DNA of 44,442 nucleotides from Paraglaciecola sp. (GCF_030730205.1 NZ_JANQVQ010000172.1:1-44442), one strand, 5' to 3'; shown: positions 28,820-37,918, counted from the stretch's first letter. The notes: generated by a model from the letters alone, not told the origin. Translations and numbers: made by a program.

Positions 28820-30732
28820 TAGGCTGAAATTCTACTTTTACTGTTTAAACTGCCAACAAGTAGGCCGTGTTTTTTCAAATACACAAGCAACAAAGAAACG
28901 GCTGCTGGGGTAACGCCAGATATACGTCCTGCTTTGCCGATGGTCTCTGGTCTAGCGTTTGTTAATTTTGCCACGACTTCGTTACTTAAACCTGATATTA
29001 CTTTATAGTCAAAATCTAAGGGAATGAGGGTATCTTCATTTCGTAGCGTCTTAGCAATTTCTTCTTTTTGACGTTCGATATATCCCGCATATTTAATTTG
29101 AATTTCAACTTGTTCAGCGGCTTGAATATTGGCTATTTGTGGACCCAAAGATTCGATTTTCATTAAACGTTGATACGTCATTTCAGGACGTCGAATTAAA
29201 TCTTCCAAGGTATTCTCACGAGTAACCGGGTTTTTCAATACTTGGTTTAATTCATTGACAGCTGGATGATGAGGGTGGATCCAAGTTGATCGCAAACGCT
29301 GGCTTTCTAATTCTATTGCTTCAAGTTTTTCATTAAATACTTGCCAGCGATGATCATCAACTAAACCTATTTTGCGACCTAACGCCGTCAAACGCATGTC
29401 AGCATTGTCTTCACGAAGCAATAAACGATATTCAGCACGGCTAGTGAACATTCGATAAGGCTCTTTGGTCCCCATGGTGGCCAGATCATCGATTAATACG
29501 CCCATGTAAGCTTCATCACGGCGTAAAGTGAACGAATCTTTATCCTGACTTGATAAAGCTGCGTTAGCACCGGCTACGAGGCCCTGAGCGCCTGCTTCTT
29601 CATAACCTGTTGTTCCATTGATTTGTCCCGCAAAAAATAAACCTTTGATAAACTTGGTCTCTAAACTCTGTTTCAGATCCCGTGGATCAAAGAAATCATA
29701 TTCGATCGCATAACCTGGGCGAATGATGTGCGCATTTTCAAAACCTTTGATTGACCGAACCAAATTCATTTGAACATCAAAGGGGAGACTAGTCGAAATT
29801 CCATTTGGGTAAATTTCAATGCTATCCAAACCTTCTGGTTCAACAAATATTTGATGAGAATCTTTGTCTGCAAAACGGTGAATTTTATCTTCAATTGACG
29901 GACAGTACCGTGGGCCTATTCCCTCGATAACACCGGTATACATGGGAGAACGGTCAAGACCGCCACGAATTATTTCATGGGTGCGTTCGTTTGTATAAGT
30001 AATATAACAAGGCACTTGTCGTGGATGATCACTGGTTTTTCCTAAAAATGAAAAAACCGGGATAGGGTCATCGCCATGTTGTTCTTGCATAGCAGTAAAA
30101 TCTAAAGTTCTTGCGTCTAATCTTGCAGGGGTGCCTGTTTTCAAACGATCAACCCGAAAGGGTAGAGCACGTAAACGATCTGCAAGTGCGATCGAAGGTG
30201 GATCACCTGCTCTACCTCCCTTGTAATTATTCATTCCAATATGAATTGTTCCACCAAGAAAGGTTCCCACGGTAAGCACTACAGACTTCGCCTTAAACTT
30301 AAGGCCCATCTGGGTAACAACGCCAACAACCTGATCATTTTCCACAATCAGATCATCACAAGACTGCTGAAACAAGGTTAGATTAGCTTGATTTTCTAAC
30401 ATGTGTCTGATGCTTTTTCGGTACAAAGCCCGATCTGCTTGAGCTCGAGTTGCTCTTACTGCAGGCCCTTTACTTGAATTTAAAGTACGAAATTGGATCC
30501 CAGCCTGATCCGTCGCCAGTGCCATTGCACCACCTAAAGCATCAATTTCTTTGACTAAATGCCCTTTGCCGATCCCACCAATTGCTGGATTACATGACAT
30601 TTGTCCTAATGTTTCAATATTGTGGGTTAACAATAATGTACTGACACCCATGCGAGCAGATGCTAACGCAGCTTCAGTGCCTGCGTGGCCTCCACCTACA
30701 ACGATGACGTCAAATTGTTGCTGATAAAACAT
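28819..30732 (-). CDS. mnmG: tRNA uridine 5-carboxymethylaminomethyl modification enzyme MnmG
   Basis: A 637-aa FAD protein that works with MnmE to modify U34 of several tRNAs. The FAD motif is [19 protein letters not shown]; the [23 protein letters not shown] and [14 protein letters not shown] blocks and the C-terminal helical domain are present. The ATG at 30730-30732 is chosen because AAGAGG precedes it and [15 protein letters not shown] matches relatives; a GTG eight codons earlier is open. It is transcribed away from oriC and co-directional with replication. Confidence 0.98.
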   Translation of the reverse strand: MFYQQQFDVIVVGGGHAGTEAALASARMGVSTLLLTHNIETLGQMSCNPAIGGIGKGHLVKEIDALGGAMALATDQAGIQFRTLNSSKGPAVRATRAQADRALYRKSIRHMLENQANLTLFQQSCDDLIVENDQVVGVVTQMGLKFKAKSVVLTVGTFLGGTIHIGMNNYKGGRAGDPPSIALADRLRALPFRVDRLKTGTPARLDARTLDFTAMQEQHGDDPIPVFSFLGKTSDHPRQVPCYITYTNERTHEIIRGGLDRSPMYTGVIEGIGPRYCPSIEDKIHRFADKDSHQIFVEPEGLDSIEIYPNGISTSLPFDVQMNLVRSIKGFENAHIIRPGYAIEYDFFDPRDLKQSLETKFIKGLFFAGQINGTTGYEEAGAQGLVAGANAALSSQDKDSFTLRRDEAYMGVLIDDLATMGTKEPYRMFTSRAEYRLLLREDNADMRLTALGRKIGLVDDHRWQVFNEKLEAIELESQRLRSTWIHPHHPAVNELNQVLKNPVTRENTLEDLIRRPEMTYQRLMKIESLGPQIANIQAAEQVEIQIKYAGYIERQKEEIAKTLRNEDTLIPLDFDYKVISGLSNEVVAKLTNARPETIGKAGRISGVTPAAVSLLLVYLKKHGLLVGSLNSKSRISA

Positions 30733-30828
30733 GATATGCCTCTTGGTAATATTCACCCACTCAAAACGGGCGCGTATTCTATATGTAAAAAGTCTTTTTT
30801 GAAATGCTTAAAAAATATTCAAAGTAAC

Positions 30829-30900
30829 GATCCGATCATCTTTAATCTTTATATGATCTATTTGATCTTTACTTATTACTACTACTATTAGTAAAGCGAT
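30829..30900. other. DNA unwinding element of oriC
   Basis: A 72-bp AT-rich stretch with four GATC sites. GATCTATTTGATC and GATCTTTACTTAT resemble the GATCTNTTNTTTT 13-mers of E. coli. ATTACTACTACTATTAG follows, just before the R1-type DnaA box. Confidence 0.75.
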
Positions 30901-30904
30901 TTTC

Positions 30905-30913
30905 TGTGGATAA
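30905..30913 (-). promoter_or_regulatory. DnaA box, R1 position
   Basis: TGTGGATAA on the plus strand is the reverse complement of the consensus TTATCCACA. It is the first box after the AT-rich repeats, in the place and orientation of E. coli R1. Confidence 0.92.
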
Positions 30914-30931
30914 GGCATTATATGTTATTAA

Positions 30932-30944
30932 AATCAATTACTTA
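30932..30944 (+). promoter_or_regulatory. IHF binding site in oriC
   Basis: AATCAATTACTTA matches WATCAA-N4-TTR in all defined positions. It lies 18 bp right of the R1-type box, about where the IHF site is found in E. coli oriC. Confidence 0.75.
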
Positions 30945-31009
30945 ATTAGCATGTAAGTGTGTGTGTAAAGCTTGATCAACGCGGTATACACTGGGTGTAA
31001 CCAGTGGTT

Positions 31010-31018
31010 TTATCCACA
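31010..31018 (+). promoter_or_regulatory. DnaA box, perfect consensus
   Basis: TTATCCACA in the right half of oriC, opposite in orientation to the R1-type box. A CACTGG/CCAGTG hairpin (30989-31006) lies immediately to its left. Confidence 0.9.
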
Positions 31019-31070
31019 ATGAAGATTATAGGTAATTGTATTAAGTGTATATGTACTGCTTATTAAGGTG

Positions 31071-31091
31071 TTATACATAATTTTATACACA
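31071..31091 (+). promoter_or_regulatory. Two tandem DnaA boxes
   Basis: TTATACATA (31071-31079, one mismatch to TTATNCACA) and TTATACACA (31083-31091, full match) stand 12 bp apart in the same orientation. A weaker inverted candidate TGTGAGTAA is at 31116-31124, and TGTGTGTAA at 30958-30966. Confidence 0.7.
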
Positions 31092-31305
31092 TAATTTTAT
31101 AAGCGGTGATCTAGCTGTGAGTAAACTGTGATCGTCTGATCAAATTTGCTGATGTAGTATTAAAAGTATGATCGCAGTTCACACGACTGTAAAGCCTTAT
31201 GACAGCGAGGTTTGACTTAAAAAATTAAGGAGGGTGCATATAACTGAAGGGATCAGTGATCAGTATTAGCTAGCATACTAGCGTGTTAACAGTGATCACC
31301 GATCA

Positions 31306-32124
31306 TTATCTTACTTGATTGGGTCTGTATCCACTGTAGGCTGGTTTAGATTCTACTTGAGTAGGTATTATCTCTTTTCGACGGCTGGGACCAGAAAACT
31401 TAACTTTGTAAGTATCATATTCTTTAATTGATTCGAAACAATAACTGCCTAAGGCTTGTTCTAATTCAGCTAAGTTATGGTTGGTAATTAATATGCAATT
31501 TTTGTGATTAGCAAGTCTTTGTCGTAACAAATTACCAAGCCAACTTTGCGCATTTTTTTTCAGCGTGGTTTCATTTACACAAACTTCATCGAGTATTAAT
31601 AAGTCAACGTCCAAGAGTTCTTGGTTAATTTCTCGAAATTTTTGTGCAACATTATCTTGTGCATTGTAGTCGTATGAAAAAAAGCGCATTTCTAGGATGC
31701 TTGATAGCTGTCGATACAATACAGATATCTCGAACTTTTCTATGAGTTCGTGAGCAATGGCTCCTGCAGTATGAGATTTTCCACGGCCGTAGTCGCCATA
31801 AAATATCATCATATGCGAACCACTTCTTCGCCAATTAATGTCCTCATGAGCAGCAATAAAAGACTTGGCAATGCTAACGGCTTCAATAACGTCTTCACTG
31901 TCTTCAATTAGATTTGCAAAGGTCCAACTGGAGTTTAAATCTGAGCGTCCCTGAATAGACTGAATACGATGCTTTTTGCTTTCTTGTTGCATTAACCTAA
32001 CATCTCGATTGGCTAACGCTTCGTACTCTGTCCGCAAAGATTGGTAGTCGGTATATTTATCAGGGATATACTGACGGCCTAATGCTTTACCTAATTGCTG
32101 AATTTTATTCTTGATATTATCCAC
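31306..32124 (-). CDS. DnaC-like replicative helicase loader ATPase
   Basis: A 272-aa AAA+ protein of the DnaC/IstB class. Walker A is G110-D-Y-G-R-G-K-S117 and Walker B is LLILDE (175-180); the sensor I segment reads CILITNHN. The N-terminal ~65 residues would contact the helicase. The start is GTG, the first start codon after an in-frame stop, and a perfect DnaA box overlaps it. It follows a DnaT-like gene, as dnaT-dnaC in E. coli, but here the pair lies directly beside oriC. The name dnaC fits by role; the pair is thought to derive from phage replication genes. Confidence 0.87.
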   Translation of the reverse strand: MDNIKNKIQQLGKALGRQYIPDKYTDYQSLRTEYEALANRDVRLMQQESKKHRIQSIQGRSDLNSSWTFANLIEDSEDVIEAVSIAKSFIAAHEDINWRRSGSHMMIFYGDYGRGKSHTAGAIAHELIEKFEISVLYRQLSSILEMRFFSYDYNAQDNVAQKFREINQELLDVDLLILDEVCVNETTLKKNAQSWLGNLLRQRLANHKNCILITNHNLAELEQALGSYCFESIKEYDTYKVKFSGPSRRKEIIPTQVESKPAYSGYRPNQVR

Positions 32125-32125
32125 A
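32117..32125 (+). promoter_or_regulatory. Perfect DnaA box over the helicase-loader start codon
   Basis: TTATCCACA at 32117-32125 contains, on the other strand, the GTG start of the loader gene (32122-32124). DnaA bound here could slow transcription of the loader, or the site could serve as an extra titration site near oriC. Confidence 0.75.
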
Positions 32126-32163
32126 GAATTTACAATCCAAAATTTAATGGGTTAAAAGGGCAT

Positions 32164-32829
32164 TTAGTTAGATTTTATATTGCTAGTTTTACTGTATTTT
32201 TCAACTAACTTCTTGGCATTGTCGTCGGCCACTATTCCAGCTTTCACTGGTACCAATTGCTGACCTACTTTATGCACATTTTTAGTCCCATGGGCTAAAC
32301 GTTTTCGCTTTAAATTAAAAACAAACTTTTGCGTCCATTGAAATTGGCTGAAATGACTTTCAGGCCGACTTAGCCAATAGGAGATAAACTCGCCTAATTC
32401 TTCTTCAGAATAGCGATAATCAATGATACCCATTAACTTTGCTAAGTCAGCGAGTAAATTTTCATTTGGTTGCCAACCAGTATGCATGCTTTGCCATTCA
32501 ATGTGCATTTTTGCATAATCATCTGGTGCTGTTAACATTAAAGGTAGCAACAGTACTTTGCCATTGAAGCTATGATTTAACTCTACTTCGCTTTTGAAGC
32601 TGACAAGGCCGACATTGAGTAATTCTTTTATTAAACTATTTATTTGCCGACCAAGGGTAAATTTTTCTTCTTTTGCATTCAGCAGTTTTATTAAATTTTT
32701 ATAATTTAGAGCTTGAGTTATTCCGGTTTTATTATCTACAGAACCCTTCAAGCCCAATAAATATAGCACTCTGGCTTCATTACTGAGTGCTTGCTCTAAA
32801 GCACTTTGTTCAGCTTGGTTAATATTCAT
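32164..32829 (-). CDS. DnaT-like primosomal protein
   Basis: A 221-aa protein. The N-terminal ~100 residues look like a winged-helix unit (SNEARVLYLLGLKGSVDN..., KLLNAKEEKFTLGRQINSLIKELLNVGLV). The C-terminal part holds a DnaT-type single-strand-binding domain (about 115-180; FISYWLSRPESHFSQFQWTQ segment). With the following DnaC-like gene, 39 nt on, it would bring the replicative helicase to DNA. The start has no clear ribosome site; the mioC stop is 19 nt upstream. Confidence 0.8.
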   Translation of the reverse strand: MNINQAEQSALEQALSNEARVLYLLGLKGSVDNKTGITQALNYKNLIKLLNAKEEKFTLGRQINSLIKELLNVGLVSFKSEVELNHSFNGKVLLLPLMLTAPDDYAKMHIEWQSMHTGWQPNENLLADLAKLMGIIDYRYSEEELGEFISYWLSRPESHFSQFQWTQKFVFNLKRKRLAHGTKNVHKVGQQLVPVKAGIVADDNAKKLVEKYSKTSNIKSN

Positions 32830-32848
32830 TGCGTAATTATAATGTGCA

Positions 32849-33292
32849 TTAGGACAATGCTAGTGAAGGCAACATATTATTTAACCACTCAATAGCGACT
32901 TCTTCAGGAATGGGATGGGTTAAAACATCAATATGCAGTGCAGGAATAAGTAATTTGGCACCTGATTGAATTAATGTTTGTTCAAGCGTGTAAGCGCCAT
33001 TGCAAAAAGTATCGTAACTACTATCGCCTAAACCAACCACCAAAAAGGAGAGCCCATTTAAATCTTGCTCACTGATTTGTGTAGCAAAATGCTGGATATT
33101 ATCGGGTAAGTCACCAGCACCATGCGTAGAGGTACAAATTAACCAAATGCTGTCTTTAGCAATATCTGCATAATTTGGGACGAGATGGATGAGTGAACTG
33201 TGACTGTGGTCTTTTAATGTATCAGCCAAGGCATCAGCGACATATTCGCTAGCACCTAATACACTCCCTACAATGATGTCAAACCTTGCCAT
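32849..33292 (-). CDS. mioC: MioC flavodoxin-like protein
   Basis: A 147-aa short-chain flavodoxin. The FMN loop is the ICTSTHGAGDLPDN segment (THGAGDLP), and the second FMN contact is VVGLGDSSYDTFC. MioC is linked to biotin synthase activity in E. coli. In E. coli it borders oriC directly and its transcription passes the origin; here the DnaT/DnaC-like genes lie between mioC and oriC on the same strand. Confidence 0.92.
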   Translation of the reverse strand: MARFDIIVGSVLGASEYVADALADTLKDHSHSSLIHLVPNYADIAKDSIWLICTSTHGAGDLPDNIQHFATQISEQDLNGLSFLVVGLGDSSYDTFCNGAYTLEQTLIQSGAKLLIPALHIDVLTHPIPEEVAIEWLNNMLPSLALS

Positions 33293-33368
33293 TATTTTGT
33301 CTTCTTACACTCTGTTTGGTTAATTGTACCTTGCTTGAAGTGCAGGCACTATGTTGGTGTAGATATAA

Positions 33369-34751
33369 TTACTTGCCGATGCAAAAAGAAGAAAAAATCT
33401 TACCTAATAAATCATCTGAGCTAAATTCTCCGGTGATTTGATTAAGCTGATCTTGAGTTAAGCGCAATTCTTCTGCTAATAGTTCACCCGCTAGGTGTTC
33501 CTCAAGCTGCTGTTTTCCAAGGTACAAATGCTCTGCTGCTCGCTCAATGGCATCTAAGTGGCGACGTCGAGCGATAAACTGTCCTTCATTGTTGCTGTTA
33601 AAACCTATACAGGCTTTTAGGTGTCCTGTGAGTAACGAAATTCCATTACCATCATTTGCTGAAATCGATATGACCGGATACTCGCCTTCTTCGTTAATAC
33701 CTACCGCTTCACCGGTTAAATCAATTTTATTACGAATGACAGTAAGTCCAATATTGCTAGGAATTTTTTGAAAAAATTCTGGCCAAATTAACTGTGGATG
33801 AGTGTGGAGGGTATCCGTACTATCGAGCATAAACAGAACACGATCTGCCTGTTCTATTTCAAGCCACGCCCTTTCAATGCCTATTTTTTCAACCTTATCA
33901 GGGCTATCACGTAAACCTGCGGTATCAATAATATGAAGGGGCATACCATCTATATGTATGTGTTCTTTAAGTACATCTCGAGTTGTGCCTGCGATATCTG
34001 TAACAATTGCTGCTTCACGGCCGGCGAGGGCATTAAGTAAACTAGATTTTCCAGCATTAGGCTTTCCAGCAATAACGACCCGCATGCCTTCTCGTAATAA
34101 GGTGCCTTGTTTCGTTTGCCGTCTTAATTGTTCGAATGAACTAATAATGGCAGATAAATCAGCCTGAATTTTGCCATCACTTAAAAAATCAATTTCTTCT
34201 TCAGGAAAATCAATAGCAGCTTCTACGTACATGCGTAAATGAATGACTTGTTCAACAAGTTGATGAATTTGTTGAGAAAATTGGCCTTGCAATGATCGTA
34301 ATGCACCCTTTGCTGCTTGCTCAGAGCTGGCATCTATTAAATCGGCTATCGCTTCAGCTTGTGCCAAGTCCAGTTTGTCATTTAAGAAGGCTCTTTCGCT
34401 GAACTCACCTGGTCTAGCAATACGAATATTGCCTAATTTAAGGATTGCTTGTAATAACATATCCAGCACAACTTGACCGCCATGGCCTTGCAATTCAAGT
34501 ACGTCTTCGCCAGTGAACGAATTAGGGGCTTTAAAAAACAAGGCTATGCCTTGATCGATGAGTTGACCATCCTGATCTTTGAAACTCAAATATTCGGCTT
34601 TTCTTGTTTCTGGCAGTTTACCCAATACATGTTGGGCTACTGATTTAGCAAGATGTCCTGATATTCTTAGTATCCCCACTCCTCCTCGTCCTGGGGCCGT
34701 CGCTTGGGCAACAATGGTCTCTGTATCGAAAGCTGTAGTTGAGTTAGGCAC
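33369..34751 (-). CDS. mnmE: tRNA modification GTPase MnmE
   Basis: A 460-aa GTPase that partners MnmG in U34 tRNA modification. The N-terminal tetrahydrofolate domain starts [19 protein letters not shown]. The G domain follows, with the P-loop [12 protein letters not shown], the AGTTRD switch, DTAG and NKID. The protein ends in the invariant C-I-G-K. The start is GTG at 34749-34751 just after the yajQ stop (8-nt gap), with no strong ribosome site, so it may be coupled to yajQ. Confidence 0.97.
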   Translation of the reverse strand: MPNSTTAFDTETIVAQATAPGRGGVGILRISGHLAKSVAQHVLGKLPETRKAEYLSFKDQDGQLIDQGIALFFKAPNSFTGEDVLELQGHGGQVVLDMLLQAILKLGNIRIARPGEFSERAFLNDKLDLAQAEAIADLIDASSEQAAKGALRSLQGQFSQQIHQLVEQVIHLRMYVEAAIDFPEEEIDFLSDGKIQADLSAIISSFEQLRRQTKQGTLLREGMRVVIAGKPNAGKSSLLNALAGREAAIVTDIAGTTRDVLKEHIHIDGMPLHIIDTAGLRDSPDKVEKIGIERAWLEIEQADRVLFMLDSTDTLHTHPQLIWPEFFQKIPSNIGLTVIRNKIDLTGEAVGINEEGEYPVISISANDGNGISLLTGHLKACIGFNSNNEGQFIARRRHLDAIERAAEHLYLGKQQLEEHLAGELLAEELRLTQDQLNQITGEFSSDDLLGKIFSSFCIGK

Positions 34752-34759
34752 GACTTAAA

Positions 34760-35242
34760 TCAATCTCTAAAGTTGGTAAATTGCACGGGTTGATCTAAGT
34801 CTGCACCCTTAGCTAAAGCCATCACCTGTTGAAGATCATCTCGTTTTTTACCTGTGACTCTAACTTGTTCACCTTGAATTGAAGCTTGAACCTTTATTTT
34901 CGCTTCTTTAATCAGTTTAATTATTTTCTTACTTGTTGCTTGCTCAATTCCCTGTTTAAAAGCGATGGCTTGTTTGTATATTTTACCAATGTGTTGCACG
35001 TCTTTTTCTTCAAAAGCGGCCGTATCTACACCCCTTTTTACACAGGTACCACGCAAAATATCCAACATTTGACGCAATTGAAAATCATTGTCAGCTACCA
35101 TAGTTACGATACTTTCTTTAAGTTCGAAGCTAGCATCAACGCCTCTAAAATCGAAGCGTGTTGTAATTTCTCTGTTTGCATTATCAACCGCGTTTTTTAA
35201 TTCAACGAGATCTATTTCTGAAACGATGTCAAAAGAGGGCAT
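34760..35242 (-). CDS. yajQ: YajQ-family nucleotide-binding protein
   Basis: A 160-aa protein with the start [22 protein letters not shown] and the [11 protein letters not shown] block, both invariant in the family. Members bind c-di-GMP in Xanthomonas and have also been linked to RNA or GTP binding. It sits between yidC and mnmE with a terminator upstream, so it must have its own promoter and probably carries mnmE with it. Confidence 0.93.
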   Translation of the reverse strand: MPSFDIVSEIDLVELKNAVDNANREITTRFDFRGVDASFELKESIVTMVADNDFQLRQMLDILRGTCVKRGVDTAAFEEKDVQHIGKIYKQAIAFKQGIEQATSKKIIKLIKEAKIKVQASIQGEQVRVTGKKRDDLQQVMALAKGADLDQPVQFTNFRD

Positions 35243-35285
35243 GCTTGGTCCTATTGATTAAAGATACAGTACGCTTATTGTAAGC

Positions 35286-35330
35286 AAAAAAAAGCCCGTT
35301 TTATATCTTATTAATCGATATGCAACGGGC
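35286..35330 (-). terminator. Intrinsic terminator after yidC
   Basis: In the minus sense GCCCGTT pairs with AACGGGC, with inner ATATC/GATAT pairing, followed by eight Ts. It lies 26 bases after the yidC stop and ends the rpmH-rnpA-yidD-yidC unit. Confidence 0.9.
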
Positions 35331-35355
35331 CTGATAATATTTATCTATCTATTTC

Positions 35356-36996
35356 TTATTTAGTTTGTAAGCCTCGTTTTTCCATTGAGGCATAAATAAA
35401 CTTAGCTTGAACTAAAGTAATGACGTTACTGATTAACCAGTACAGAACTAAACCTGCTGGGAAAATAAAGAAGAATAAGCTCATGGCTACGGGCATAAAC
35501 TGCATTATTTTTTGTTGCATAGGGTCTGTCATTGTCATGGGCTGAAGTTTTTGCAATAAGTACATTGATATGCCCGTTAAAATTGGCAAAACAAAGTAGG
35601 GGTCTTTTGCACTTAAGTCAGTGATCCAAAAAATAAAGTCTGCGTGACGTAACTCTACACTTTCTAATAATACCCAGTACAAGGCTAAGAATATTGGCAT
35701 TTGGAATAGTAGAGGTAAGCAACCGCCCATAGGATTTACTTTATCTTTTTTATACAGCTCCATCATGGCTTGCTGCATTTTCTGCCTGTCATCACCAAAG
35801 CGTTCTTTCAAGGCATCCATTTTAGGTTTAAGTGCACGCATTTTAGCCATTGATTCGTATTGCTTTTTAGTCAGCCAGTACATGCTGCCCTTAACAATAA
35901 TGGTAATAATGATGATGGCGTAGCCCCAGTTACCGACAATGCTATGGATATATTGCAACAACCAGAAGAGCGGCTTAGAAATCATCCACAAAAAACCATA
36001 ATCAACGGTTAAATCTAGACCGCGGGCAATGCCAGCTAAGGTATCTTGATCTTTTGGACCGAGGTATAGAATACTATTGATTTCAGCTGTTTGACCTGGC
36101 TCTATCGTTACGACTTGCCCAGTAAAACCAATAACGGCATTCGTATTTTGCCTAACAGCACTATAAAGAGAATTTGTTTCATCTTGCGGGGGTACCCAGG
36201 CTGACACAAAATAATGTTCAATCATGGCGGCCCAGCCAGCCTTGGTTGTTTCGTTTAGTTTTTTGTCTGCAATATCATCAAAACCGTATTTTTTATATCG
36301 GTCTTCTTCTGTTGAATACGCGCCGCCTCGGTAGGTAGGCATGAACATACTGCCTTCACCCTCTACCATGCTCTGCTTTAATTGGCCAAACTGTTGGACC
36401 TGTTTGCTAGCCGATGAATTGTTAGTAACAACATAACTTACATCTATTCGATGGCTATTTTTGGCAAAAGTAAAGGTTTTAACAACCGTCATACCATTAG
36501 GTGCAGTGTATGTAAGAGGTATTGATAAACTATCACCAGTTAAGGTGTAACTGTCTTGTTCAGCTGAGTAAACAGGACGACTTTTGCTATCTGTACCATC
36601 ACGTCCGACTAAACCACTCTGCGCAACATATAAATGCTCACCACTTGGCCTAAGTAAGCTGTAGGATTCAGAAGAGCCTTGGGTCAGTGGGAAATCGGCT
36701 AAATTAGCAGAAATCACGTCTCCACCTTTGGTATCAATTTCAAGTAATAAGGTGTCGGTAGTCACTGAAATGACTTTTTCACTGATAGCCGTCGTATTTG
36801 CAACACCCATTTGTTCTGGTGAAGTTACTTGAGGAGCGTCACTGTTTGTGACTACTGCGCCGTTACCATCTGTTTGAACCGTAGAAGGGGTCGTTTGTTC
36901 AACAGGTTTTGGGCCGTAATCAATTTGCCACTGTTGCCACAATAGAAAGCTGACCATTGCTAGGCCAATTAACAAAAAGCTGCGTTGGGATTCCAT
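35356..36996 (-). CDS. yidC: Membrane protein insertase YidC
   Basis: A 546-aa inner membrane insertase of the Gram-negative form: N-terminal helix (about 5-22), large periplasmic beta domain (about 40-340), then five core helices with the positively charged loop KKQYESMAKMRALKPKMDALKERFGDD. The MGGCLPLLFQMPIFLALYWVL block and the C-terminal FFIFPAGLVLYWLISN helix are typical. It follows yidD by about 100 nt and is ended by a terminator. Confidence 0.97.
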   Translation of the reverse strand: MESQRSFLLIGLAMVSFLLWQQWQIDYGPKPVEQTTPSTVQTDGNGAVVTNSDAPQVTSPEQMGVANTTAISEKVISVTTDTLLLEIDTKGGDVISANLADFPLTQGSSESYSLLRPSGEHLYVAQSGLVGRDGTDSKSRPVYSAEQDSYTLTGDSLSIPLTYTAPNGMTVVKTFTFAKNSHRIDVSYVVTNNSSASKQVQQFGQLKQSMVEGEGSMFMPTYRGGAYSTEEDRYKKYGFDDIADKKLNETTKAGWAAMIEHYFVSAWVPPQDETNSLYSAVRQNTNAVIGFTGQVVTIEPGQTAEINSILYLGPKDQDTLAGIARGLDLTVDYGFLWMISKPLFWLLQYIHSIVGNWGYAIIIITIIVKGSMYWLTKKQYESMAKMRALKPKMDALKERFGDDRQKMQQAMMELYKKDKVNPMGGCLPLLFQMPIFLALYWVLLESVELRHADFIFWITDLSAKDPYFVLPILTGISMYLLQKLQPMTMTDPMQQKIMQFMPVAMSLFFFIFPAGLVLYWLISNVITLVQAKFIYASMEKRGLQTK

Positions 36997-37097
36997 AAAG
37001 TACTCTAATTAACTACTCATTGATATTTGTGACTTTTTAAAAACAAACCACGTCGAATTAAATTTAAAATTAACCTTCCTTTAATAAGGGCAGTTTA

Positions 37098-37346
37098 TTA
37101 TTTATCACTATTTTTTTTGGGCACGGGATCATACCCGCCATCATTCATAGGATGACATCTTGAAATTCTTTTCATGCTTAGCCAGATACCGTTAACCATT
37201 CCATGTTCATTTATTGCTTCAATAGCATAATGTGAACAACTAGGATGGAATCTACAATGAGGACCAAGCATTGGAGAAATTAAAAGCTGATAACCTTTAA
37301 TTAACCCTATTGGTATTATGCGCAACGCTGTGCTAATTTTTTCCAT
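37098..37346 (-). CDS. yidD: Membrane protein insertion efficiency factor YidD
   Basis: An 82-aa peripheral membrane protein that aids YidC-dependent insertion. The family core is complete: [20 protein letters not shown] and [22 protein letters not shown]. Its first 31 nt overlap the end of rnpA in another frame, the usual arrangement of these genes. Confidence 0.95.
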   Translation of the reverse strand: MEKISTALRIIPIGLIKGYQLLISPMLGPHCRFHPSCSHYAIEAINEHGMVNGIWLSMKRISRCHPMNDGGYDPVPKKNSDK

Positions 37347-37669
37347 AACTTATTCAGTAAAGAAAACAGCTCTTGATTAGATAGTTTATCTAATCCACTC
37401 TTACCTACCACCACTATATCAATACTTGGTAACGATTGTCTCTGCAGTCTGAAGCTTTCTCTAATAATCCGCTTAAGTCTATTTCTGTCATGCGCTAGCT
37501 TGACGCGTTTTTTGGATATAGTAATGCCTAAACGAGGTACTGCACTTTCATTTTTGCGAGCGAGTAAAGTAAGTTGGGGTGAAACAGAGGGAATAGCGTT
37601 GTTGAACACATATTCAAAGTGGGTGGGAGTAAGTAGTCTTAGCTCCCGAGAAAAATGATTTTCACCCAC
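37316..37669 (-). CDS. rnpA: RNase P protein component
   Basis: A 117-aa basic protein that helps the RNase P RNA process the 5' ends of tRNA precursors. The RNR-type motif is [14 protein letters not shown], and [17 protein letters not shown] is the family start. The start codon is GTG at 37667-37669, 14 nt beyond rpmH. It overlaps yidD by 31 nt. Confidence 0.95.
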   Translation of the reverse strand: MGENHFSRELRLLTPTHFEYVFNNAIPSVSPQLTLLARKNESAVPRLGITISKKRVKLAHDRNRLKRIIRESFRLQRQSLPSIDIVVVGKSGLDKLSNQELFSLLNKLWKKLAQRCA

Positions 37670-37683
37670 CTTGGATAATTAAA

Positions 37684-37818
37684 TTAAGCAGATAAACGAG
37701 CACGGCCTTTAGCACGGCGATTAGCTATAACCTTGCGGCCATTTTTAGTCGCCATACGGGCACGAAAACCGTGTGAACGCTTACGCTTTAAGTTGCTTGG
37801 TTGAAAAGTTCTTTTCAT
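37684..37818 (-). CDS. rpmH: 50S ribosomal protein L34
   Basis: A 44-aa very basic protein, [20 protein letters not shown] at the start and ending GRARLSA, identical in pattern to L34 across bacteria. It is first in the rpmH-rnpA-yidD-yidC unit and divergent from dnaA. A near-consensus sigma-70 promoter lies 72 bases upstream of the ATG. Confidence 0.98.
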   Translation of the reverse strand: MKRTFQPSNLKRKRSHGFRARMATKNGRKVIANRRAKGRARLSA

Positions 37819-37889
37819 GGCCTAGTCCTGATACATAAGGTTGATGTAAATTCGAACACACACAGTGTAGTGCTCAAAAATGACGCTGA

Positions 37890-37918
37890 ATAATAGAGAT
37901 CACTTATACCTTTGTCAA
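37890..37918 (-). promoter_or_regulatory. Near-consensus sigma-70 promoter of rpmH
   Basis: Read on the minus strand, TTGACA (37918-37913) is followed after exactly 17 bp by TATTAT (37895-37890). This is 11 of 12 consensus bases with ideal spacing, as expected for a ribosomal protein gene. Confidence 0.9.

Larger units (their letters stand above)
30733..31305. other. oriC: Chromosomal replication origin (oriC)
   Basis: The 573-bp gene-free stretch between mnmG and the loader gene has the parts of an E. coli-type origin in the same left-to-right order. From the mnmG side: AT-rich 13-mer-like repeats beginning GATCTATTT and GATCTTTAC (30855 and 30864), a CTA trinucleotide run (30876-30889), the box TGTGGATAA (30905-30913), a perfect IHF consensus (30932-30944), and DnaA boxes at 31010-31018 and 31083-31091 with weaker ones between. 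Thirteen GATC sites lie in 30829-31304, many in pairs 5-9 bp apart, as expected for Dam/SeqA control. Confidence 0.93.

Noticed and set aside
30989-31006. CACTGG/CCAGTG hairpin in oriC as a terminator
   Set aside because: The stem is only 6 bp and the T-run is broken; its place between DnaA boxes suggests origin structure or chance.
31212-31244. Possible plus-strand promoter TTGACT ... TATAAC in oriC
   Set aside because: The spacer is 21 bp, and the 17-bp alternative -10 (TGCATA) is poor. There is no gene to drive on that strand.
31227-31262. Strong AAGGAGGG ribosome-like site inside oriC followed by GTG
   Set aside because: The GTG overlaps the motif itself, the frame closes after 11 codons and no ATG follows at a usable distance. 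Treated as chance or as origin sequence.
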